From Candidatus Borrarchaeum yapensis (GTDB lineage: Archaea > Asgardarchaeota > Sifarchaeia > Borrarchaeales > Borrarchaeaceae): a stretch of DNA of 64,000 nt. Both the position numbers and the translations under genes were made by a program. Position 1 is the first letter of the stretch, and the number at the start of each line of letters is the position of its first letter. The stretch covers positions 1 through 64,000 of the forward strand of contig JAEOSF010000016.1 of NCBI GenBank assembly GCA_016840515.1, written 5' to 3'. Of this stretch, positions 35,286 to 43,713 are shown piece after piece. Below the pieces are notes generated by a model. The model was given only the letters and a program-made list of their open reading frames with translations. It was not told where the DNA came from and did no database searches.

Positions 35286-35576
35286 TTAATCTCCAGCGAA
35301 AGGTGGCAGGAAGATAACATGATCCCCCTCTTTTAGTTCTGTTTTCAATCCTTGAAGACTTGTTAGGCTCTGTTTGTTGACAAATATTTGAGTATACGCA
35401 TTAAGTTGATGAGTTTGTGGATCGATAAGTTCATCTTTTAGAAGTTCTCCATAGTGTTGGATGAGTGTATCAACCAGACCACCCACTAAATTGTAATGAT
35501 TTAATTCAACTCGTTTACTTTTTTCGTTCACAACAGATTGTAATTGACCATAGAATTTGACAGTTACTTCAACCAT
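35286..35576 (-). CDS. MoaD/ThiS-family ubiquitin-like protein with an unusual C-terminus
   Basis: 96 residues with the beta-grasp pattern (VTVKFYGQLQSVV ... LKEGDHVIFLPPFAGD). Members of this family end in Gly-Gly, which is activated and thiocarboxylated for molybdopterin synthesis or attached to proteins. Here the last residues are AGD: the codons are GCT GGA GAT TAA, so the final Gly is replaced by Asp. It is beside the molybdopterin enzyme, fitting a role in its cofactor supply, but the altered tail calls that into question. Confidence 0.82.
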   Translation of the reverse strand: MVEVTVKFYGQLQSVVNEKSKRVELNHYNLVGGLVDTLIQHYGELLKDELIDPQTHQLNAYTQIFVNKQSLTSLQGLKTELKEGDHVIFLPPFAGD

Positions 35577-35848
35577 TTTAATCTAAATGAGAACTCACGT
35601 GATACGTTTAAAAAAGATTTGTGGTAAATATATACGCTTGTTGAGTCTTAGGTCGCATGTGAAATGCCAGTTCATCTTAATTGCAACAGGATATTCCCTT
35701 CGAAAAGGAGAAAAGTAACAATACTTAACGTTTATTAGTTATGCGGCTGTTCTTAGTTCCTTTTATTAAAATATTGAATTTTCACCATAATCATTGATTA
35801 CTCTATGCTCACCCGAATCACTTTTATAATCACATTACAGGGTATTAT

Positions 35849-36223
35849 TTGGAGCATATCAGAAAAAGTGGGGCGTTTGTTAAAATAAGTTCATTTCAGG
35901 ATCCCGAAAAAGATAATAATGAAATTAGCGAAATAAACGTTCTTGGAAATGAACGAGATTCAAAGTTAGATCTAATGTTGTTTACGTCCCCTTATTCTTC
36001 ACTTGGAGTTAAAGTCGAAACACACCTTTCAGCAATTATTGCTGATAAAGGATTACCTATAAAAATCACTAAAATAGATGTCACATTATACCCAGAGGCC
36101 GCAGAAAAATATGATATTGTAGCAACTCCGACGTTAATTTTTCGAGAATTAAGAGCATGTGGCCATTATGAACTAGACACTTTAGAAGAATTTTTAATAT
36201 CTCATTGTTTCCTTGAAAATTAG
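35849..36223 (+). CDS. Thioredoxin-fold (KaiB-like) protein without a redox motif
   Basis: 124 residues. The region LDLMLFTSPYSSLGVKVETHL ... KITKIDVTLYPEAAEKYDIVATPTLIF follows thioredoxin/KaiB-type topology with the cis-proline ATPTL. At the place of CxxC it has SPYS, so it cannot act as a disulfide enzyme. A few such proteins act as binding modules. The start is TTG at 35849 with no ATG in a fitting place; a later start is possible. No operon partner is evident. Confidence 0.6.
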   Translation: MEHIRKSGAFVKISSFQDPEKDNNEISEINVLGNERDSKLDLMLFTSPYSSLGVKVETHLSAIIADKGLPIKITKIDVTLYPEAAEKYDIVATPTLIFRELRACGHYELDTLEEFLISHCFLEN

Positions 36224-36258
36224 AATCACAAAAGTGTATTGCTACTTATTGGACTTCA

Positions 36259-36672
36259 CTATTTGTGCCTCATAGCTGTTCCCACATTACTTGATTCAAC
36301 CATGACGCACATGTCGTAAATAACTTCAATATCGTGATCATAGCAGAAATCTATCACTTTATCTGATTCAGCACCAGGTTGTAGCCATACTTTTTGAATT
36401 CCTAGCTCATAACATTCATTGACAACATCAAGAGCAACCTTTGATGGAACTACGATATCAACAACATCAGGTTGAATAGGTAATTCTGAAAGGTAAGCAT
36501 ACACCTTATCACCATTAATCATTTTGGCATTTGGGTTAATAGGAAACACTTTGTAACCCTTTCGTTTCAAATCTTGATAGATAATGTAACCAAATTTGCT
36601 AGGGTTTCTTGAAACTCCAACAACAGCAAAAACATTGTTCTTATTTAAAAAAGCATCTATCTGATTCATCAT
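36259..36672 (-). CDS. CoA-binding-domain protein (YccU type)
   Basis: 137 residues of a Rossmann-like CoA-binding protein: VFAVVGVSRNPSKFGYIIYQDLKRKGYKVFPINPN, VDIVVPSKVALDVVNEC, KVWLQPGAESDKVIDFC and a final IYDMCVMVE. These match the family of stand-alone CoA-binding domains related to succinyl-CoA synthetase. The function is unproven; it may sense CoA. It starts with two ATGs. Confidence 0.9.
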   Translation of the reverse strand: MMNQIDAFLNKNNVFAVVGVSRNPSKFGYIIYQDLKRKGYKVFPINPNAKMINGDKVYAYLSELPIQPDVVDIVVPSKVALDVVNECYELGIQKVWLQPGAESDKVIDFCYDHDIEVIYDMCVMVESSNVGTAMRHK

Positions 36673-37189
36673 ACTCTAACACCTGACCGCTTAATCTGTC
36701 AGTTCAAAGCAACAATAGTTTTTATATTATAAAAAACGAGTACCGTAAGGCATTATTCTTAGAATGAAATAAAAATAACTGGGGGCTTATGCAATCCCGA
36801 CATTTTTTAAAAACTGAACTGTTTATCGTGCACGACAGGGATTTTTTTCTTATCTTTCACCAATATTTAATAGTTTTCTCGGGAATACATTCGAATCCGG
36901 TACCGAAGCAAATACAACGCTAGATAACTAGTCGCTTCATGGCTAAGTCCCATGATGACTACTTCATGTACTGGGTTCTCACTGGCCCCATTTATTCTTA
37001 TAGTATAGGGCTTATATTTAAGACTTACGGATTCTGCCAGTTTATTTTATGAACGATTAAATATCTGTCTATTGAAACAGTTTTACCTGAAAGATCGATT
37101 TATTGAAAAGGTCTCAAAAATCTCTTAAATATATATTTGAATAATATGATAGATCTTAAGATGTTAGTTAGATGTCTAAGATTAATTAG
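36673..37189. other. Gene-free stretch with one stem-loop
   Basis: About 515 bp without a convincing gene. A stem-loop TCATGG-7-CCATGA lies at 36937-36955, with AGTC / GACT further out. TTAAATATATAT around 37125-37136 is a likely TATA region for the gene at 37202. A TTCGAATCC string at about 36890 recalls a tRNA T-loop, but no acceptor or anticodon arm can be built around it. Confidence 0.35.
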
Positions 37190-37201
37190 TTGGTGTCGCA
37201 A

Positions 37202-37744
37202 ATGAGTGATTATCCCAATGGAAGTACTAAAGATCGTGAAAAATTGGCTGAAATGCCTATTGAAGAATTGCTTAATTTTTTATTTCTTCAATTAAGAAAC
37301 TTATGGCGAGTTGACGGGTTATATTTTCTAGGAATAGAAGATAAGTTTGGTACGAAAGCTGCAACCGAAATAGACAGTCAGGTTTGGCAAATTATGGCTA
37401 AAATCGAAGCCAAAAGCTTAAGAAGAATGTTTAAAGTAAATGAAAATGCAGACGTCCCAACAATTATGAATTGTTTGCAAAGGTCAAGCTGGGCTTTAGA
37501 TCAACCCTTTAAAGTTATTGAGGTAAATGATAAGCGTGCGATCCTGCGTGTTGAAAGATGTAGGACACAAGAAGCACGCTTGAACAAGGATTTAGAAGAG
37601 TTTCCGTGTAAACATGTTCGATTTGGTTATTTAAAAAATTTTGCAAAAACATTGAATTCAAATGTTGAAGTAAATTGCTTAGTATGTCCTCCAGATGAGC
37701 ATCCATCGGATTTATGGTGTAAATGGGAATTCATTCTACCGTAA
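37202..37744 (+). CDS. ATC-hydrolase-like / DUF6125-type protein, copy 1
   Basis: 180 residues. The pattern LRNLWRVDGLYFLGIEDKFGTKAATEIDSQVWQIMAKIEAKSLRRMF, then VERCRTQEARLNKD and a Cys/Trp end (VNCLVCPPDEHPSDLWCKWEF) resembles archaeal proteins related to L-2-amino-thiazoline-4-carboxylic acid hydrolase and DUF6125. Many archaeal genomes carry several copies, of unknown role. A related gene is at 57114-57617. The ATG at 37202 follows GGTGTCGCAA and is preferred to the track's TTG at 37190. Confidence 0.6.
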   Translation: MSDYPNGSTKDREKLAEMPIEELLNFLFLQLRNLWRVDGLYFLGIEDKFGTKAATEIDSQVWQIMAKIEAKSLRRMFKVNENADVPTIMNCLQRSSWALDQPFKVIEVNDKRAILRVERCRTQEARLNKDLEEFPCKHVRFGYLKNFAKTLNSNVEVNCLVCPPDEHPSDLWCKWEFILP

Positions 37745-37816
37745 ATGGATTTTTGATCATAGAGCAAATTCTTCACATTTGCTAATGTATTTCCTTAGGA
37801 GATTGTGGTGATCTAG

Positions 37817-38383
37817 ATGAAAAATGAATTATTAAAATTACAAGAGCAAGTAAACAACTGTAAAAAATGTGAATTATGGAAAGGAAGAAAAAACGCGGTG
37901 TTTGGGGAAGGACCTGAAGATGCTAAAATCATGTTAATAGGATTAGGACCAGGATACAATGAAGATCAACAAGGACGTCCCTTCGTGGGTGCTGCAGGAA
38001 AACTACTTAGCAAACTACTTAGTTATGCAGGATTAAAACGAGACGAGGTCTACATAGCAAACATCATAAAATCCTACCTACCTGATAACAAAGCAACCAA
38101 AGATCAAATAGCAGCATGTACACCTTATTTGGAAAGACAAATCGAGTTAATCAAACCAAAAATAATAATTTTACTCGGTAATGTTGCAGTCAAGTACATT
38201 TTCGAAAAATACCAACTCCAAAAATCGCCTATGAGAGACATACATACAAAGCCTTTTTCGTTATCAAGCTTGTTCATGAAAGCCAAATTAATTCCCATGT
38301 ATCATCCCGCAGCAGCATTAAGAAATCCAGGCTTAAGAGGCACTATCGAGGAAGATTGGAAAAAATTAAAGACCATATTGTAG
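37817..38383 (+). CDS. Family-4-type uracil-DNA glycosylase with altered active-site residues
   Basis: 188 residues. Family-4 UDG blocks are present: NNCKKCELWKGRKNAVFGEG (two Fe-S Cys), GPGYNEDQQGRPFVGAAGKLL, IAACTPYLERQIELIKPKIIILLGN (another Fe-S Cys) and PMYHPAAAL. Two positions deviate. The family motif GEAPG/GEGPG reads GLGPG, so the conserved Glu is Leu. The Cys expected in the NxxKCRPP block reads IIKSYLPDN, so one Fe-S ligand is Ser. The family removes uracil from deaminated DNA. The changed residues suggest weak or different activity. Confidence 0.85.
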   Translation: MKNELLKLQEQVNNCKKCELWKGRKNAVFGEGPEDAKIMLIGLGPGYNEDQQGRPFVGAAGKLLSKLLSYAGLKRDEVYIANIIKSYLPDNKATKDQIAACTPYLERQIELIKPKIIILLGNVAVKYIFEKYQLQKSPMRDIHTKPFSLSSLFMKAKLIPMYHPAAALRNPGLRGTIEEDWKKLKTIL

Positions 38384-38391
38384 AAGTTGAA

Positions 38392-38904
38392 TCACAATCT
38401 CAAATCATATCGCTCTTCTGTGAGTGTTTGTCCCCATATTTCGTGGGTTATTTCTTCAGTTTTTTTGAAACCAGCAGAGACATATAGATAGCGTGCTGCA
38501 TCTAAATCACTGAATGTCCACAGAAAAACATTCTTGAATCCACATTTCTTACAGAACAAAATAGCTTCCTTAAAAAGCAGTTTTCCAAGCCCACAACCAC
38601 GAAAATTCGGATGAACAAGAAACCATCTAAGCTGCGCTTCTGATTCCGAGCGCCCAAAAACGGCTATCGAACCGATGGTTTTTCCTTTAATTTCTGCTAC
38701 CCAAAGTCGATCTTTATTAGAACTGAATGATTGAGCGAATTCAGAAAGACCTGATGCGACATAACCTTCAAATGTATGATCAAATCCATATTCCTCAGCG
38801 TAAACAACGGCATGAAGGTAAACAACTTTACCCATATCGCCAGGTTGAAGATTATAGCTCACATTAATGTCCTTTAGAATTCGTTGTTTTGTGTTACTGG
38901 GCAT
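38392..38904 (-). CDS. GNAT-family N-acetyltransferase
   Basis: 170 residues with a single GNAT fold: LQPGDMGKVVYLHAVVYAEEYGFDHTFEGYV, IKGKTIGSIAVF, AQLRWFLVHPNFRGCGLGKLLFKEAI (acetyl-CoA loop) and LDAARYLYVSAGFKKTEE. The substrate, a small molecule or protein amine, is unknown. It is convergent with the UDG gene, with 8 bases between stops. Confidence 0.88.
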   Translation of the reverse strand: MPSNTKQRILKDINVSYNLQPGDMGKVVYLHAVVYAEEYGFDHTFEGYVASGLSEFAQSFSSNKDRLWVAEIKGKTIGSIAVFGRSESEAQLRWFLVHPNFRGCGLGKLLFKEAILFCKKCGFKNVFLWTFSDLDAARYLYVSAGFKKTEEITHEIWGQTLTEERYDLRL

Positions 38905-38996
38905 AGATATCCTTCAGCTTATTAAGTGCTTTTTCTACTATTATATATTTAATGAAGATTTGGAGAGAATTTGATTCAAACCGTTAATGTGATGAT

Positions 38997-39992
38997 ATGG
39001 ACAAATTTGATAGGTTAATGACAACATTCTCAGGCGGTTCTTTAGATCGGTGGGCTTATGCATTATGGAAACACTTTCCTGGCGATGACAGGACGCCACA
39101 GGGCTTTGCAGATGCCCATGTGAGATTTCAGAGAAACTATGATTCCGATGTATTGAAACTTACTCCACATGGTAGTTTTTGTACGGTTGATTGGGGATGC
39201 GAAGTAGGACCAGTTCATCCAATCTATGGTTCACCGTCAGTGTTAAACTCTCCAATCAAAAATGCTTCAGACTTTGAGCTCATCGAAGAATTAGATCCGA
39301 TGGATGGCGAATTTGGGTTGCAATTAGAAGGCGTTCGGAAGGTATCGAATATATTGAGCGGAAATGTTCCGCTGATGATGACAGTTTTTAGCCCATTTAT
39401 GGTAGCAAGTCAGCTTGATCCCAATATCTTGAATCATGTTTATGAAGCTCCTTCCCAGATCGAAGAAGGCCTCAAAGTAATAACACGGGTTATGACCGAA
39501 TTCGGACACACAGTTCTAGACGCAGGCACTAATGGTCTCTTTATTGCTTCTCAACATAGTGTTGAGGGAAAACTTAAGAACCAAGAGTTTTTGGATTTTG
39601 AGGCTAAGTATACACTTAGATTATTGAATGATCTCAGGCCCCATACTGACTTTATAGTGTTTCATATCCATGGTAATAAGCCCTTATTCAAATATATCGC
39701 TGATAACTATCCCATAGATGCCATTAACTGGCATAGTCAACATACATCCCCAACAATAAGAGACGCTCTTAAAATCTTCAATAAAGGCCTCTTTGGTGGA
39801 CTTGACGAAACTGAAACTATTAGAAAAGGAACACCGCTTGCCATAAAAAAGCAACTTCAAGAGGTTATGCTAATTTCCAATTCACGCTTATTACTTGCTC
39901 CTGGCTGTGTCATCCCTATTAATGCTCCTGAAGAAAACTTACGTATGATAGTAGAAGTCATTAAGAATTCCCCTCCACCAATCGTGCGTTAA
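38997..39992 (+). CDS. Uroporphyrinogen-decarboxylase-like protein
   Basis: 331 residues of the UroD superfamily, related to methyltransferases such as MtaA/CmuA as well as true UroD. Recognisable parts are the N-terminal DRWAYALWKHFPGDDRTPQGFADAHVRFQRNYDSDVLKLTP, VPLMMTVFSPFMVASQL and the TIM-barrel end INWHSQHTSP ... GGLDETETIRKGTP. Family members move methyl groups from cobalamin or modify tetrapyrroles. No corrinoid protein is adjacent, so the substrate is unknown. GATGAT precedes the ATG. Confidence 0.88.
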   Translation: MDKFDRLMTTFSGGSLDRWAYALWKHFPGDDRTPQGFADAHVRFQRNYDSDVLKLTPHGSFCTVDWGCEVGPVHPIYGSPSVLNSPIKNASDFELIEELDPMDGEFGLQLEGVRKVSNILSGNVPLMMTVFSPFMVASQLDPNILNHVYEAPSQIEEGLKVITRVMTEFGHTVLDAGTNGLFIASQHSVEGKLKNQEFLDFEAKYTLRLLNDLRPHTDFIVFHIHGNKPLFKYIADNYPIDAINWHSQHTSPTIRDALKIFNKGLFGGLDETETIRKGTPLAIKKQLQEVMLISNSRLLLAPGCVIPINAPEENLRMIVEVIKNSPPPIVR

Positions 39993-40051
39993 GTACGTTA
40001 TCTGAATTTAAATCTAACAAGCTAAGAAACTTTCAGAGTTTTTAAAGGAAA

Positions 40052-40750
40052 TTAATATACGAACGGGATAAATTTCTTGGTTTTGCTGGCCCATGTACGA
40101 TATTGTTCTTTGTAACGTTCTTCTAAATACTTGGAGAGCATTGGAATTAAAAAGAACACGAAATTTAAGGTGCAGAATATCGGCATGATGGCGGACCACA
40201 AGTTGCGAGTCATTATAGCCCAGCCAATTAACCAGACGGTGTCACCAAAATAGTTAATATGTCTTGCGAAACCAAATAGACCGCCGGTGTAGAGTTTACC
40301 CTTATTTTCTGGCCGGTCTTTGAAGCGTTTTCGCTGAAACTCGGATCCTGTATTGAGGAAACTTCCTATAAAGAAAATAATGATAGCAAAATAATCTATG
40401 ACATCGATGGGTGCGGATTGGGCACCACCGCTTAATGCGAATCCGAGTTGATAGAAAACAATTGCGCCAATAATTGCACCTGTTTCTTTCCAATCTATTT
40501 TACGCCGAAGCAAACAAAATGATGTTAGATTAAGCCTGAGGAAAAAGATAATGCTAAAGATTAGAAGGATAATTCTACGGGTTACATTACCTGGTTACCA
40601 GGTGATACCGAAAAAATTACCGATTAACTCTATACCACCGCCAAAATAAATCCAAGTAACGAAATTTATAATAATAACGTGGACTATCAGCATGGAATAA
40701 CGTGTTATCATAGAAGTTTCGACTTCGCCGTGCATTTTCGGGACCTTCAT
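40052..40750 (-). pseudogene. Isoprenylcysteine-methyltransferase/DUF1295-like membrane protein, interrupted by TAA
   Basis: The track lists only 40052-40513. The same frame is open from ATG 40750 (MKVPKMHGEVETSMITRYS) through GIELIGNFFGITW, a single TAA at 40595-40597, and PGNVTRRIILLIFSIIFFLRLNLT before RRKIDWKETG. The downstream part has ICMT/DUF1295 blocks (GKLYTGGLFGFARHINYFGDTVWLIGWA and YLEERYKEQYRTW). The sequence on both sides of the stop fits one family protein, with four or five transmembrane helices, so this is a nonsense-interrupted gene or a base error. The family methylates with AdoMet or reduces steroid-like lipids. Confidence 0.8.
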
Positions 40751-40899
40751 TCATATTAACAAGATATGTAGTTCAAGAAAGTCAAGAGCCTAATAGAAAC
40801 TCTATAAAAAACCGATGAGGTGTCTTCTTGCAAGGTAGTTATAAATCTTTCAATATCATCAAATAAAAAATAAAAAAAAGAGAGGCTTTTTTACTGCAT

Positions 40900-41865
40900 T
40901 TAAACTGCTACTGCAATCTGCAAGTTTTTAACTAACTCTTTGTAGCGGTTTCTGACTGTAACTTCCGTGACTCGTGCAACACGTGCGATTTCACGTTGGG
41001 TTCTGCGTTCATCTTCCAATATTCCAGAGATATAGAGGGCTGCAGCAGCCAGTCCGGTTGGATCCTTTCCAGCAGTGATCCCTGCTTTCTTAGCTGTTTC
41101 GAGGATCTTTATAGCGCGTCCTGATGCTTTTCCAGTAAGTGCAAGTTCGTTAGAAAAACGGGATATGAAATCAATGGGTGTACTTATAGGGATTGCCACA
41201 TCAACCAGTCTTACAAGTTGTCTGAAGCATTGTCCAAGCTGTTTTTTATTAGTACGTGAGTGTTCTGCAGTTTCATCTAAGGTCCGAGGAATTTTTCTGA
41301 TGCGACAGGCCGCATACAAGGTAGCGGCAACCATAACTTCAATGGTAGTACCACGGCTCATACGTCTTTCTAATGCTTTTCGATAGATAATCGCAGCTTC
41401 TTCTTTAATTGATCGTGGAATACCCATTTGACTCGCTAAGCGATCCAACTCACTCAATGCTTGAATGAGGTTGCGTTCGCGAGAACTGTGTGTCCGAGTA
41501 CGTCGTTGCCACTTTCTCATTCTGTAAATTTCAGCACGTCGGCTAGGTGCAAGTTTTTTTCCATAAATGTCTTTATTTTCACGGCCAATCATAGTTGATA
41601 GGCCTTTATCATGGATTGAATAATTAATGGGGCTTCCTACACGACTTCGTTTCTTTCGTTCTTCTGCCGTGTAACTGCGCCATTCAGGCCCCAGATCCAT
41701 CATATGTTCTTCAATAACTAACCCACAATCGTTACAGATGACCTCACCACGAGTATCGTCACAGATAACATTCGCAGATCCACAATCTGCACAATAAGCC
41801 TCTCGACAAAAAGCTTTATCTAGTTCTTTATATAGATTTTTCTTTAGATCTATGGATTCATTCAT
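40900..41865 (-). CDS. tfb: Transcription initiation factor IIB (TFB)
   Basis: 321 residues. The N-terminal zinc ribbon is CADCGSANVICDDTRGEVICNDCG; the B-finger region is EWRSYTAEERKKRSRVGSP. Two cyclin-like repeats follow (ERNLIQALSELDRLASQMGIPRSIKEEAAIIYRKA and DFISRFSNELALTGKASGRAIKILETAKKAGI), with a DNA-recognition helix at REIARVARVTEVTVRNRYKELV. It recruits RNA polymerase to TATA-bound TBP. AAGGAGAAATAC precedes the ATG. It is a strong archaeal marker. Confidence 0.98.
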   Translation of the reverse strand: MNESIDLKKNLYKELDKAFCREAYCADCGSANVICDDTRGEVICNDCGLVIEEHMMDLGPEWRSYTAEERKKRSRVGSPINYSIHDKGLSTMIGRENKDIYGKKLAPSRRAEIYRMRKWQRRTRTHSSRERNLIQALSELDRLASQMGIPRSIKEEAAIIYRKALERRMSRGTTIEVMVAATLYAACRIRKIPRTLDETAEHSRTNKKQLGQCFRQLVRLVDVAIPISTPIDFISRFSNELALTGKASGRAIKILETAKKAGITAGKDPTGLAAAALYISGILEDERRTQREIARVARVTEVTVRNRYKELVKNLQIAVAV

Positions 41866-42304
41866 TTAAAGTATTTCTCCTTGAATTTCTCAAAGACACG
41901 GTTGGTTTACGGAGTACGGCATCAATTTAAGATAATACTTATCAAAACTATATTCACTAAGTATTCTTCTAATGGTATTCAGAAAACCTGAAACTCGCAT
42001 CACACCTTTATGGTTTACAAACAGAAAGGTAAAGATAAACTCATTTATAAATTTTACTATATCGGATATTCTACATGATTTATCATAACAAAAAAATAAG
42101 TAATCTAATTCATCCAAACCAAGAATTATTTAGTATTATAAGTTTTTTCAATAAAAAATCTATTCTTACCAATTCATATGGAATTTAAATTGTTCATAAG
42201 GCTCTTTTAAGATATCATATTTCAAAAACATTATACATTAGTTTGTTTGTCAATTAAACTTTAGGAAGACCATTTTAACATGAACATATTAAGCATTAAT
42301 CATG
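41866..42304. promoter_or_regulatory. Gene-free region upstream of tfb
   Basis: About 440 bp, very AT-rich. The track ORF at 41890-42117 has no ribosome binding site and no recognisable product. It overlaps the expected tfb promoter. No RNA gene or strong hairpin was seen. Confidence 0.3.
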
Positions 42305-43201
42305 TTAGTGAGACTTCTTGTTTCTGTTAGCGAGAGAACTTTTAGAAAGTCGAGAATCAAAAATTGTATGTAAAGCAAGTGTGATTACTATTATTACACC
42401 ACTGATCAATGCGATTGTCGTAGGTTGTTCACCGATAAAAATCCATACCCAAAGAGAACCAAGAATGGTTTCAAGTAGTGTTAAAAGTCCTGATTGGGCA
42501 GGTTGCAAATTACGAGATCCTATTACAAACAAGCATGAACCAAGTCCTACTTGAACTGCACCAAGAGTAACCAAAATGCTGAGATCATGTGCCGCAATCG
42601 TATAGGTTGACATCAATGGAAAAGCAAAAATCGCTGAAATAAACCCAGCAAGACAAATCGCCGGAATTAAATTGATTTCGCGAGTTCTTCTAACTACAAT
42701 AATATAACTCGCAAGAGATACAGCGTTTCCCAACGCGAAGACATCTCCTAGCCATGTCCCTGTTACCAGAGAGTCAGATACCATTGCAAACATGCTTATC
42801 ATCACAATAACAACTGCTAGCCCTGTTCTGACTCTAACCCGTTCACGAAGTAAGAACCAACCAAATAGCGCGGCAAATAATGGTGCAGTCCCTTGTAGTA
42901 CAAGTGCATTTGCAACTGTGGTATATGAGAGAGAATTCACATAAAAAATCATGGACATTGCTAGAAAAACTCCAGCTGCTACACCTGGGATTCCACTTTT
43001 TTTAAAGGATTTAAGAAAACGCCTCTGGTCTCTTAAGATTAAAAATACTAGGACCGTTAATCCCATGAAAAAAGCACGCCAAAAAACAGTCTCCCATATA
43101 TTGGTGGTTACAATTCTTATGCCAAGACCACCTATGCTCCAACATAGAGGCGCTGCTGCTGTTATGAGAAGAGAACGTCTATAGTTGGGATCCGTCCACA
43201 T
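42305..43201 (-). CDS. EamA/DMT-family transporter
   Basis: 298 residues with ten predicted transmembrane helices in two EamA repeats (LLITAAAPLCWSIGGLGIRIVTT ... VANALVLQGTAPLFAALFGWFLLRERV and LGAVQVGLGSCLFVIGSRNLQPAQSGLLTLLETILGSLWVWIFIGEQPT). It is a drug/metabolite-type exporter or permease in the membrane. The charged RER motif at the end of the first half and GEQP at the end of the second are family hallmarks. The substrate is unknown. The small IS-derived element lies upstream of its start. Confidence 0.93.
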   Translation of the reverse strand: MWTDPNYRRSLLITAAAPLCWSIGGLGIRIVTTNIWETVFWRAFFMGLTVLVFLILRDQRRFLKSFKKSGIPGVAAGVFLAMSMIFYVNSLSYTTVANALVLQGTAPLFAALFGWFLLRERVRVRTGLAVVIVMISMFAMVSDSLVTGTWLGDVFALGNAVSLASYIIVVRRTREINLIPAICLAGFISAIFAFPLMSTYTIAAHDLSILVTLGAVQVGLGSCLFVIGSRNLQPAQSGLLTLLETILGSLWVWIFIGEQPTTIALISGVIIVITLALHTIFDSRLSKSSLANRNKKSH

Positions 43202-43285
43202 TTTCGTGCTTCCATAAAGATGATTTTTGAATTTTTGGAACTATTTGTTTATTTACTTATGCCCTATTTACATGAAGAAAAGCAA

Positions 43286-43592
43286 GAAAGCACCACCGCT
43301 TCAGCGTGGTGATGAATGGCGGTAATTTGTGTTCACTTTCATCACGTACATCGAGGGGTCTCCCTAACGTTATATAGGTGGTATGAGGAAGGTATCAATA
43401 ACAATTGGAGGGATAATGCGCACACTTGAAGATAAGGTGCATACTCCGATTCGATTGCCTCACCATCATTAGCAGTACCTACGGAGCGTAGGGATGTTAA
43501 CCCTGTGAAGATACGACCTCCGTAACCCGCAAGGGGATCGAGTCTGTCGTTGAAGCAGGAAGCCTCAATGCTTTAGTACGAGGTAGTTCACT
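43286..43592 (+). mobile_element. Small IS605-type derivative (MITE/PATE-like), copy 2
   Basis: About 305 bp, nearly the same as copy 1 (6388-6692) in the opposite orientation. The left end is a hairpin CACCACCGC-TTCA-GCGTGGTG, then GATGA, TTCACTTT and GGTCTCCCTA. The right end is GTCGTTGAAGCAGGAAGCCTC and a weaker hairpin before GGTAGTTCAC. A short frame ending PVKIRPP remains but is disrupted by small indels relative to copy 1. It sits between the DMT transporter and the cation exchanger, so it breaks no gene. Confidence 0.75.
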
Positions 43593-43713
43593 TATCGTGA
43601 AATGAGGTCTTCTTGATTTTTTATAACATAAAGTAGTTAAGCAGAAAAATTGAAACTAACAGTTAATTTGCAAACATTTTAGCAGTTGGAAGTTTAGCTC
43701 ACCTTGGATAGTT

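Noticed and set aside
36880-36960. Possible tRNA (TTCGAATCC)
   Set aside because: No acceptor stem, D-arm or anticodon arm can be formed around the T-loop-like string.
41890-42117. Track ORF of 75 residues upstream of tfb
   Set aside because: No ribosome binding site, no family features, very AT-rich; it overlaps the expected tfb promoter.
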